Source: Holophagales bacterium
Lineage (GTDB): Bacteria > Acidobacteriota > Thermoanaerobaculia > Multivoradales > Multivoraceae
Length of the DNA: 64,000 nt
Direction: 5' to 3'
Assembly (NCBI GenBank): GCA_009843505.1
Contig: VYDI01000040.1
Coordinates: 62,001 to 126,000 of the forward strand
Part shown: positions 15,608 to 22,668 of the stretch, one piece after another
How the letters are laid out: the number at the start of each line of letters is the position of its first letter
Numbering within the stretch: position 1 is the first letter of the stretch
Position numbers and translations under genes: made by a program
The notes under the pieces: model-generated
Database searches by the model: none
Seen by the model: the letters and a program-made list of their open reading frames with translations, nothing else
What the model was told of the DNA's origin: nothing

Positions 15608-17007
15608 GACGCCGCGCCTCCGGTCTCGACCCAGGCAAGGGTCTCGTCCAGGCCGCGGCCGAAGCGCTCCAGGATCTCGTCGACATCCGACTCGGTGACG
15701 ATCAACGGTGGGCAGAACGCCACCGTGTCGCCCAGAGCCCGCACGATCAGACCGTGGTCCAGGCAGCGTTGCATGCAGTACGCACCCACGCCGCGCTGGA
15801 TCGGAAAGGCCTCGCGGCTCCGCTTGTCCGCCACGAGCTCGCAAGCGCCGAGCAGTCCCTTGCCCCTTGTTTCCCCCACCAGAGGATGATCGGCAAAGCG
15901 CCGCAGCCCGGCCTGAAAGTAGTGCCCCACGCGGGCGGCGTGAGCGAAGAGGTCCCGCTCCTCCATCAGTTCCAGCGCCTTGAGCGCCACGGCCGCACAG
16001 ACCGGATGGCCCGTGTAGGTGAAGCCGTGGCCGAAGAGGCCCCACCGCTCCCCCGCTTCGACGAAGACGTCGACCATCTCGTCCGGCACGAGCACCGCGC
16101 TGATCGGGAGATAGGCGGACGACAGAGCCTTCGCGACCGAGGCGGTGTCCGGCCTCATCTCCATCGCCTCGGCGCCGAACGGTGTGCCAAGCCGGCCGAA
16201 ACCGCAGATCACCTCGTCGTCGATCAGCAGTACATCGTGCTCGTCCAGGACCGCCTGGATCGCCGGGTAGTAGCCCTCGGGAGGCACGACGACGCCCCCG
16301 GCGCCCAGCACGGGCTCGGCGATGAACGCCGCGACCGTTTCGGGGCCCTCGGCGCGGATCAATTCGTCGAGTTCGGCCGCCAGCCGGGCCGTGAACTCCG
16401 CTTCAGCCTCGCCCGGCTCGCCCTCGCGGTAGTAGTGCGGGCAGGTCACATGGCGGAACTGCGGCAGCGGCAGGTCGAAGCTCTTGTGGAACGGCGGCAG
16501 GCCGGTCATGCTGCCGGCGGCCACGGAGACCCCGTGGTAGCCGCGCCGGCGGCTGATGATCTTCTTCTTCTCGGGCCGGCCGAGCGCGTTGTTGTAGTAC
16601 CAGACGAGCTTGACCTGGGTGTCGTTCGCGTCGGAACCGGACGTGCCGAAGAAGGCTTTGGCGTTCGGAATCGGGCCGATCTCGCGCAGCTTCTCGGCCA
16701 GCGCGACCGCCGGTTCGTGACTGCGACCCGCGAAGAGATGAGCGAAGGAGAGCTTCCGAATCTGCTCGGCGGCGGCTTCCGCGAGCTCCTCGACGCCATA
16801 GCCCAGAGCGGTGCACCAGAGACCGGCCAGCCCCTCGATGTACTCGTTGCCGTCCTCGTCCCAGACCCGGATGCCGCGCCCCCTTTCGATGACCAGTGGA
16901 CCGTCGCGGCGGAAAGCGGGCAGGTCCGTCGTCGGATGGAGGACGGACAGGTGATCGCGATCTGACGTGGAAGAGGCGAACGTCGTCGCCTCGGCAGGTA
17001 GGCTCAT
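15604..17007 (-). CDS. Class III PLP-dependent aminotransferase (omega-aminotransferase)
   Basis: A 467-residue protein if started at ATG 17007, which has GGGAG six bases upstream; a GTG at 17034 would add nine residues. Family motifs are clear: GLWCTALGYG near the N terminus, FFGTSGSDANDTQVKL for the phosphate-binding loop, RRRGYHGVSVAAGSMTG, LLIDDEVICGFGRLG with the ring-binding aspartate, and the lysine in DTASVAKALSSAYLPI. It should transfer the terminal amino group of a diamine, beta-alanine, GABA or similar compound. It is followed by an overlapping SDR gene on the same strand and is divergent from the small exported protein at 17061. Confidence 0.92.
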   Translation of the reverse strand: MSLPAEATTFASSTSDRDHLSVLHPTTDLPAFRRDGPLVIERGRGIRVWDEDGNEYIEGLAGLWCTALGYGVEELAEAAAEQIRKLSFAHLFAGRSHEPAVALAEKLREIGPIPNAKAFFGTSGSDANDTQVKLVWYYNNALGRPEKKKIISRRRGYHGVSVAAGSMTGLPPFHKSFDLPLPQFRHVTCPHYYREGEPGEAEAEFTARLAAELDELIRAEGPETVAAFIAEPVLGAGGVVVPPEGYYPAIQAVLDEHDVLLIDDEVICGFGRLGTPFGAEAMEMRPDTASVAKALSSAYLPISAVLVPDEMVDVFVEAGERWGLFGHGFTYTGHPVCAAVALKALELMEERDLFAHAARVGHYFQAGLRRFADHPLVGETRGKGLLGACELVADKRSREAFPIQRGVGAYCMQRCLDHGLIVRALGDTVAFCPPLIVTESDVDEILERFGRGLDETLAWVETGGAAS

Positions 17008-17060
17008 GTCAACTCCCGGATCGGGCTCAGTCACAACGTAGGAACAGGAGCAAGCAGTCT

Positions 17061-17603
17061 ATGCCGCATCGATCGTTCGTCGTACACCTCGCAGCCGCCG
17101 CATTCGTCATCGTCGCGATCGGCACAACCGGCGCCGCCGTCTCCGCGGCGGAGGACCTCAAGCTCCGTTTCCTTGACGAAGCGTGGAACGGCGAGACCGT
17201 ACCCGAGGGCAGCCAGTGCCAGAAGTTCGGAGGAGAGACCGGGTCTCCCGCCATTCACGTCGCCGGCATCCCCGAGCAGGCGAACGCTCTGATCGTCGAG
17301 TTCAGCGACCGCGACTTCCCGCCGATGGACAACGGCGGCCACGGCAAGTTCGGTTTCGAGATCGAGCCCGGGACGGCGAGCATCGACGTCGGTTCCGTGC
17401 CCGGTCACACCACCGACCTGCCGGCCGGCTTCTTCGTCGTCGAAGAGCACAAGGCGCCGACATGGGACAAGGCCGGCGCCTACTTGCCGCCTTGCTCCGG
17501 CGGCCGCGGCAACAGCTACTACCTGACCGTCAAGGCGGTCCACCGCACGGGAGAGGAGACCGACGAGCTGGCGTCCGCGACGCTGGAGATGGGCAAGTAC
17601 TGA
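17061..17603 (+). CDS. Exported protein, possibly PEBP (YbhB/YbcL) family
   Basis: A 180-residue protein with a clear Sec signal peptide (HLAAAAFVIVAIGTTGAAVSAAE, cleavage near residue 28). ATG 17061 has ACAGGAG about ten bases upstream. The mature part has ALIVEFSDRDFPPM followed by a glycine-rich stretch, a HTTDLPAGFF segment and a late SYYLTVKAVH, an order that recalls the phosphatidylethanolamine-binding/Raf-kinase-inhibitor-like fold (LVEDPDAP ... HRYxFxLYAL). The match is weak, so treat the family name as a suggestion. Two cysteines (SQCQKFGG and LPPCSGG) may pair in the periplasm. It is divergent from the aminotransferase and convergent with the acyl-CoA dehydrogenase, 12 bases away. 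Confidence 0.7.
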   Translation: MPHRSFVVHLAAAAFVIVAIGTTGAAVSAAEDLKLRFLDEAWNGETVPEGSQCQKFGGETGSPAIHVAGIPEQANALIVEFSDRDFPPMDNGGHGKFGFEIEPGTASIDVGSVPGHTTDLPAGFFVVEEHKAPTWDKAGAYLPPCSGGRGNSYYLTVKAVHRTGEETDELASATLEMGKY

Positions 17604-17615
17604 GGAGGGCAAGCC

Positions 17616-18830
17616 TCAGAGATCGGTGTCGCCTCGGAGTAGCTGGCGGGCGATCATGCGGTTCATGATCTCGTTCGAGCCGTCGGCGACGTTCACGACG
17701 CGCAACGCCTTCCAGGCCTCGGTGAGACCGAGTTGGTTCGTGAAGCCCAGGGCGCCGTGGGTCTGCATCGCCCGGTCGACGGCCCGCAGCCCCACCTGGA
17801 CCGAGTAGGCCTTCGTCATGCTCAACTCCTTGATCGCGCGGCTGCCGCCGTCAAGTAGCCGGGCGGCGTTTCGCCCCATCAGGTGGGCAGCATGGAGTTC
17901 CGTCGCCGACTCGGCAAGCGGAAAGCTCACGCCCTGGTACTCGGCGATCGGGGAGCCGAAGGCTTCACGCTTCCGGGCGTAGGCGAGCGCCGTCTCGATC
18001 GCCCAACGACCGGTCCCCACCGCCCGCGCCGAGTTGTAGACGCGGCCGAGCGAAACGCCGTAGAGCGCCGCGGCCAGACCGCGGTCGACCTCGCCGATGA
18101 GCTGCCACGGCTCCACGTAGAGACCCTCGAGTGCGATCTCGGCCTCGTCGCCGCCGATGTCGCCGAAGAGTTCGACGACGCGGATCCTCCGGAAGCCCTC
18201 CGCCCCGGTCGGCACGATGAACGCGGTGATCCCCCGCTCGCCAGTGCGCGCAAAGAGCACGCAGTAGTCGGCGATCGGGCCGTGCGTGGTCCAGATCTTG
18301 CGGCCTGTGATCCGCCAGCCGTCGCCGTCCCGCTCCGCTCTCGTCGCCAGCGCCGACAGGTCGGAACCGGCACCCGGCTCCGAGAGCCCGAAGCACATGA
18401 TCTTCGAGCCGTCCATCAGCCCCGGCAGGAAGCGCTCGCGCGCCCGCTCGGAAAGCTGCGACAGGAGCCGGCTGGGGCCGAACGCCCAGTGCGCCATGAC
18501 GTGCAGCAGGAGCCACGGCCGCGGCCCAAAGCGGTGAAAGAGCGACTGCCAGCCGGCGTAGTAGGCGAGGTGGTCGTGGCCGCCGCCGCCCAGTTCCTCG
18601 GGGACGCACGCGGTGAAGATCCCCTCGCGGGCAGACGCCGTGCGCACCTCCCTGATCACGTCGACGACGGCGGGTTGGAGCCGCCCGCCCGCGTCGTAGC
18701 GCTCACGCGGATCGTCGAGCAGGGCGCCGTGCCGCTCGTGCCGCGGCAACACCTCGCGCTCGGCGAAGTCCACCACGTGCCGCCGGAAGTCCTCGATTTC
18801 CGGCGGCAACGCTTCGGCAATCGCGGTCAT
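17616..18830 (-). CDS. Acyl-CoA dehydrogenase family protein
   Basis: A 404-residue flavoprotein. FAD/substrate motifs are present: CFGLSEPGAGSDLSALATRA, ITGRKIWTTHG, the KREAFGSPIAEYQGVSF segment and QTHGALGFTNQLGLTEAWK. The C-terminal motif reads VADGSNEIMNR; the position that is the catalytic glutamate in medium-chain enzymes (YEGT) is aspartate, as in the ACAD10/11-like branch. It should desaturate an acyl-CoA; chain length is unknown. The gene is last in a same-strand run: TPR lipoprotein, thioesterase, carboxylesterase, acyl-CoA dehydrogenase, with only eight bases after the carboxylesterase stop. Confidence 0.9.
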   Translation of the reverse strand: MTAIAEALPPEIEDFRRHVVDFAEREVLPRHERHGALLDDPRERYDAGGRLQPAVVDVIREVRTASAREGIFTACVPEELGGGGHDHLAYYAGWQSLFHRFGPRPWLLLHVMAHWAFGPSRLLSQLSERARERFLPGLMDGSKIMCFGLSEPGAGSDLSALATRAERDGDGWRITGRKIWTTHGPIADYCVLFARTGERGITAFIVPTGAEGFRRIRVVELFGDIGGDEAEIALEGLYVEPWQLIGEVDRGLAAALYGVSLGRVYNSARAVGTGRWAIETALAYARKREAFGSPIAEYQGVSFPLAESATELHAAHLMGRNAARLLDGGSRAIKELSMTKAYSVQVGLRAVDRAMQTHGALGFTNQLGLTEAWKALRVVNVADGSNEIMNRMIARQLLRGDTDL

Positions 18831-18838
18831 GGCGCCGG

Positions 18839-20488
18839 CTATCCGCCTCCGCCCAGCGCCCCATCCAGCGCGTCGAGCTTCTCTCTCAGCACGCCCGACT
18901 CGGCGCCAACCGTGTCGCCGACGACCAGCGCCAGATCGGTTTCAGGCAGGTATCGCGGCCACTCGGGCAGCCCCTCGCCGTTCGGGTCGCCGGTCTTCGC
19001 GAAGTTCGTCCAGTAGCTCGACAACAGGCCGGCGATCTCGTGGTCCCAGTCCTCCCAGTCGATTCCCACGAGGTCGGTGTTGCCGAAGACGTAGGCCAGA
19101 TCGCCGGAATGGTAGGCGCCCATCCGGCGCGGACCGCCTTCGCCGCCCAGGTCCGGCCGGTCCGGCAGGTACAGCCGGAACACCGGCGGCGCGTGCGGGA
19201 TGTAGTAGAGGTAGGCGTCGCCGCCCGCGGCCGCGATGTGGCGAACCCAGGTCCGGCTGCCCCAGCCGAAGATCGTGTCGGAGAAGATCAGGCTCGACAC
19301 CGCGCCGGGCGCCATCTCCGCCTCAGCGGCGTAGGCGGCCAGGAGCCGGGCGCCCGCCTCCCCGTACTGCTCCTCCAGTTGCCGTTCGAGCGCCGGGCGC
19401 TCGAGCGGCGGTCCGGGCGCGAAGAGAGCGCGCGACTCGTCGCCCATGAAGCCAACCAACATCGGCACCGGGTTGTGCTCGCCACGCGCATAGATCGCCG
19501 CCGGCTGATCCGGCAGGTACCAACCGTCGACCACCGTCTTCGCTCCGTCAGACCAGCCGGAACTGCCGGCCCCGGCCAGCACGTCCTCGGCCGAAGCGGC
19601 GCGCATCGCGGAGGCGATCTCATCGGCAGCGGCATCCGCCGCCACGCCCAGCCCGTCGGCGAGCAGCACGCCGCGCCGCTCCGCCTGCTCCAGGCCCTCT
19701 AGCGGAGTGAAGCAACCGGCGGACTGACCGATCGCGCGATGGAACAGACCTGTCGCCAGCGGCGACGCGACCAGGCTGCAGACGCTCATCGAGCCCGCCG
19801 ACTGGCCGAAGATGGTCACTCGTTCCGGGTCGCCGCCGAACGCCGCCGCGTTGTCCCGCACCCACTCGAGCGCCGCGATCTTGTCGAGCAGGCCGAAATT
19901 GCCGGACGACCCGTGCTCCGACTCGGCGGTCAGCGCCTTGTGGGCCAGGAAGCCGAACGAGCCCAGCCGGTAGTTGATCGACACCAGGACGACGCCCTTG
20001 CGGGAAAGCGCCGCGCCGTCGAAGATGAGCGAAGACCCATGCCCCACCTCGTGGCTGCCGCCGTGGAACCAGACCATGACCGGCCGCGGAGCGGCATCGC
20101 CGGCGGCCGGCGTCCACAGATCGAGATAGAGGCAGTCCTCGCTGCGGTCGAGTTCGCCGCGGCTCCAGATGGAGGTGTCGGGACTGATCCGTTGCCAGCA
20201 CGGCGCGCCGGACTCCAGGGCCGGCCGCACACCGTCCCAGGATGCCGGCGGCTGCGGCGGCCGCCAGCGCAGGTCGCCCACCGGCGGCGCGGCGTAGGGA
20301 ATGCCGCGGAAGGCGAGCACGTCGCCGGCTGGGCCGCGGCCGTCGTCGACCGGCGCCCCCTCGACCAGACCTGACGAAGTCTTGACGACGAGATCCGGGG
20401 CCTCAGCCCCAGGCTGTCCCGACCCGCCACAGGCGGCTGCGGCCACGACGACCGCGGCCATGAAACGACAATGCGGTGTGCGGTTCAT
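18839..20488 (-). CDS. Carboxylesterase type B lipoprotein
   Basis: A 549-residue alpha/beta hydrolase. The N terminus is a lipoprotein signal with Cys20 (AAVVVAAAAC). Oxyanion loop HGGSHEVGHGS at 142-152, nucleophile S230 in the GQSAGS elbow, an acid near LVGFMGDESRALF and the histidine in GAYHSGDLAYVFGN. SEDCLYLDLWTP is the family's early signature. It should hydrolyse carboxylic esters at the cell surface or in the periplasm. A purine-rich GGAAGGGAG lies upstream of the ATG at 20488. The gene follows the thioesterase by 25 bases in a same-strand group with an acyl-CoA dehydrogenase, which suggests breakdown of an ester whose acyl part enters beta-oxidation; this link is inferred. Confidence 0.92.
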   Translation of the reverse strand: MNRTPHCRFMAAVVVAAAACGGSGQPGAEAPDLVVKTSSGLVEGAPVDDGRGPAGDVLAFRGIPYAAPPVGDLRWRPPQPPASWDGVRPALESGAPCWQRISPDTSIWSRGELDRSEDCLYLDLWTPAAGDAAPRPVMVWFHGGSHEVGHGSSLIFDGAALSRKGVVLVSINYRLGSFGFLAHKALTAESEHGSSGNFGLLDKIAALEWVRDNAAAFGGDPERVTIFGQSAGSMSVCSLVASPLATGLFHRAIGQSAGCFTPLEGLEQAERRGVLLADGLGVAADAAADEIASAMRAASAEDVLAGAGSSGWSDGAKTVVDGWYLPDQPAAIYARGEHNPVPMLVGFMGDESRALFAPGPPLERPALERQLEEQYGEAGARLLAAYAAEAEMAPGAVSSLIFSDTIFGWGSRTWVRHIAAAGGDAYLYYIPHAPPVFRLYLPDRPDLGGEGGPRRMGAYHSGDLAYVFGNTDLVGIDWEDWDHEIAGLLSSYWTNFAKTGDPNGEGLPEWPRYLPETDLALVVGDTVGAESGVLREKLDALDGALGGGG

Positions 20489-20513
20489 GGAAAACTCCCT
20501 TCCAGGTACGTAC

Positions 20514-20918
20514 TCAATCCTCGACCAGCAGCCGCTGTCGAAGGTCCTCGGACAAAGACACCGGGCGTCCGGCCCGCGTGTCGAGCAGCACCCAGCGATG
20601 AGTGAACCGGGCGACCTCGCGGCCGTCGGCAGCGGAGAGGACCTCGAAATCCTGGTCGAACCCGCGCTCCGTCGCCTCCGTCGTGCTGACGCGAATGCGC
20701 GCTCCTTCCTGCCAACGGAGCGGCGAGTAGTAGGTCGCCGTCGTCGACCGCTGCACCGCGTAGACGTGCTCGGGCTTCAGTCCGGCATCGATACCGCGGT
20801 GCTGCTCGAACCGCGCGTAGGCCATCTCGGTCAGCGCCAGCAACACGCCGGCGTGGACGAAGCCGGTCGCGGCGAAGCAGTCGCTGTGTCTGGTCTCGAA
20901 CTCGGTCTCGAAGGTCAC
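20514..20918 (-). CDS. Acyl-CoA thioesterase, hotdog fold (YbgC/4HBT-like)
   Basis: A 134-residue single hotdog domain. It opens VTFETEFETRHSDCFAATG, where the aspartate region after ETRH corresponds to the catalytic loop of 4-hydroxybenzoyl-CoA thioesterase-like proteins, and continues with VHAGVLLALTEMAYARFE, the long hotdog helix. GTG 20918 is chosen because it lies ten bases after the TPR gene stop, has AAGG upstream and gives the normal family length; the open frame to 21230 overlaps the TPR gene. It should hydrolyse an acyl-CoA in the cytoplasm, consistent with its place between an esterase and a TPR lipoprotein and near an acyl-CoA dehydrogenase. Confidence 0.82.
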   Translation of the reverse strand: MTFETEFETRHSDCFAATGFVHAGVLLALTEMAYARFEQHRGIDAGLKPEHVYAVQRSTTATYYSPLRWQEGARIRVSTTEATERGFDQDFEVLSAADGREVARFTHRWVLLDTRAGRPVSLSEDLRQRLLVED

Positions 20919-20928
20919 CCGAGAGGCC

Positions 20929-22566
20929 TTACATGGCGGAGGCGACGAACTCCCGCGCCTCGGCAATCTCCTTCGGCTCGGTCGCGCCTGACCACATCTC
21001 GAGCAGCTTCTCGTACGACCCGGAGGCGGCCGCCTCGTCGCCGGCGGCGAACTGCGCGCGGGCCAGCCCCAGCAGGGTACGGGGCCGGTTGGGGGTGTAG
21101 AGCAACTGGTCCTCGAACTGCGCGATCGCGTCCTCCGGGCGGTCGATCTGCAGCAGCACCTCGCCGTAGAGCTCGCGGATCGGCTTGATCGGCGACGCTG
21201 CCCCGCGCGGCGGTCCCATCGTCGAAGCAATCGCCAGCCCCTTGTCGAACAGCTCGACGGCGCCGTCGGCGTCGCCCTCGGCGAGCCGGATCAGGCCGGC
21301 AACCTCGTGGTGCATGACCTGAGCGGGCTTGGGGCCGCGCTGGAACGTCGAGCTGTCGCCGCTCTGCCGCTCGCCCGCCTTCCTGAGCCGCGCGGCGGCT
21401 TCACGGGCCAGGTCGAGTTCGCCGGTGTGGACCGCCGAGATCCCGGTCGCCAGCAGCTCCGAACTGGAGGTGTCGTCCGTGATCTCGCGCGTCTCCCACT
21501 CCTCCGTCTCCACGATGTAGCGGGCCCGCACCAGGGGCACCGTACTCTTTCCCCGGCCCTCGTCGCCGGTGCGCTCCACCAGGTCGTCGAGCTCCGCGAT
21601 CCACTCGCGGGCCTTGGCGTAGTCGCCGCGCTGCAGGTCGCCGTACTGCCCCCAATCCAGGGAGTGGACCATGTCGCCGACCCGCTCGCCCGGATCCCAA
21701 AGAGCCACCGCCGCCTCGTAGGCGGAGTCGTTCGACTTCGACACCCGGTCCCACATGCCGCGCTGGATGAAGATGTGGGACGGCATGTGCCGGGCGTGGG
21801 AGACGGCAGCCGCGATGTCGGCGAAGCGGTACGCCGCCGGGAGCGCCAGCGGCGCGTGCACCGGATCGTCGAAGGCGTGGATGATGTAGTGGGCCGCGCC
21901 GGGGTGATACGCGTTGCGCTCGAACACGCCGAGCGCGATCGATCCGGCGAGGACGTTCAGACGGAAGGAGTCGTCGCCGAGCGGACCCACCGCCTGCAGC
22001 AGGGACAGGGCGTAGAACGCGGCCACCTCGTCGTCGTCCGGATGCTGCTCGTGGAGCTGCTCCATTGCTTCCATGTAGGCGATGCGGCGCTCGGCGAGTT
22101 CGCCCTCGCCGAACAGTTCCTCCACCGCGTTCAGGAAGCCGAGTTCGCGCTCATCGCCGGCCTTGGCCGCCCGTTCCTCGCGCGTGGCGCCCAGTCGCTC
22201 CAGGGCGGCGCGGGGCGATTCCAGATCCCGCTCCGGCAACAGCGGGTGGTTGTAGGTCAGGGTCTCACCCCAGTAGGCGAGGGCGAAATCGGGCTCCAGT
22301 TTCTGCGCGGCGTGAAACTGCTCCCGCGCCTGCTCGTAGCCGAAGCTGTGGAGGATCGCGACGCCGCGGATGAAGTGCTTCTGCGCCTCCTCGCCCGCCG
22401 AGGTCGGGAAATCGATCGAGCCGACGTCGACCGAGGCGTCGAAGTCGGACACGTCGGTCGCTGCTTCCGCCTCCGAACCGACGCTGACGGCGCAACCCGC
22501 TGCCGCCAACCAGACGATCGGGACTCCGAGGAGGGCTGCGATCAGGGACACTCTTCGGTTCATCAT
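20929..22566 (-). CDS. TPR-repeat lipoprotein
   Basis: A 545-residue exported protein. Two adjacent ATGs (22566 and 22563) follow GGAAGGAG; the signal ends in a lipobox with Cys25 (WLAAAGC). Helical repeats of the TPR type occur around 65-125 (FIRGVAILHSFGYEQAREQF, then LEPDFALAYWGETLTY), in the middle, and near the end (AGLIRLAEGDADGAVELF, AQFEDQLLYTPNRPRTLLGL). A histidine-rich stretch lies between (NAYHPGAAHYIIHAFDDP, ARHMPSHIFIQRG). Proteins with this layout are common in Acidobacteria and flavobacteria, of unknown role. It heads a same-strand group with thioesterase, carboxylesterase and acyl-CoA dehydrogenase and is divergent from the serine hydrolase at 22669. Confidence 0.87.
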   Translation of the reverse strand: MMNRRVSLIAALLGVPIVWLAAAGCAVSVGSEAEAATDVSDFDASVDVGSIDFPTSAGEEAQKHFIRGVAILHSFGYEQAREQFHAAQKLEPDFALAYWGETLTYNHPLLPERDLESPRAALERLGATREERAAKAGDERELGFLNAVEELFGEGELAERRIAYMEAMEQLHEQHPDDDEVAAFYALSLLQAVGPLGDDSFRLNVLAGSIALGVFERNAYHPGAAHYIIHAFDDPVHAPLALPAAYRFADIAAAVSHARHMPSHIFIQRGMWDRVSKSNDSAYEAAVALWDPGERVGDMVHSLDWGQYGDLQRGDYAKAREWIAELDDLVERTGDEGRGKSTVPLVRARYIVETEEWETREITDDTSSSELLATGISAVHTGELDLAREAAARLRKAGERQSGDSSTFQRGPKPAQVMHHEVAGLIRLAEGDADGAVELFDKGLAIASTMGPPRGAASPIKPIRELYGEVLLQIDRPEDAIAQFEDQLLYTPNRPRTLLGLARAQFAAGDEAAASGSYEKLLEMWSGATEPKEIAEAREFVASAM

Positions 22567-22668
22567 GGAACTCCTTCCAGCCGGTTCCGCGCACGCCGGC
22601 GACACGGACTCTGTTGCTCCACCTGTGACTAAGCTCAGTGCCCAAGAATAACGTCCATTCCGAACCCC

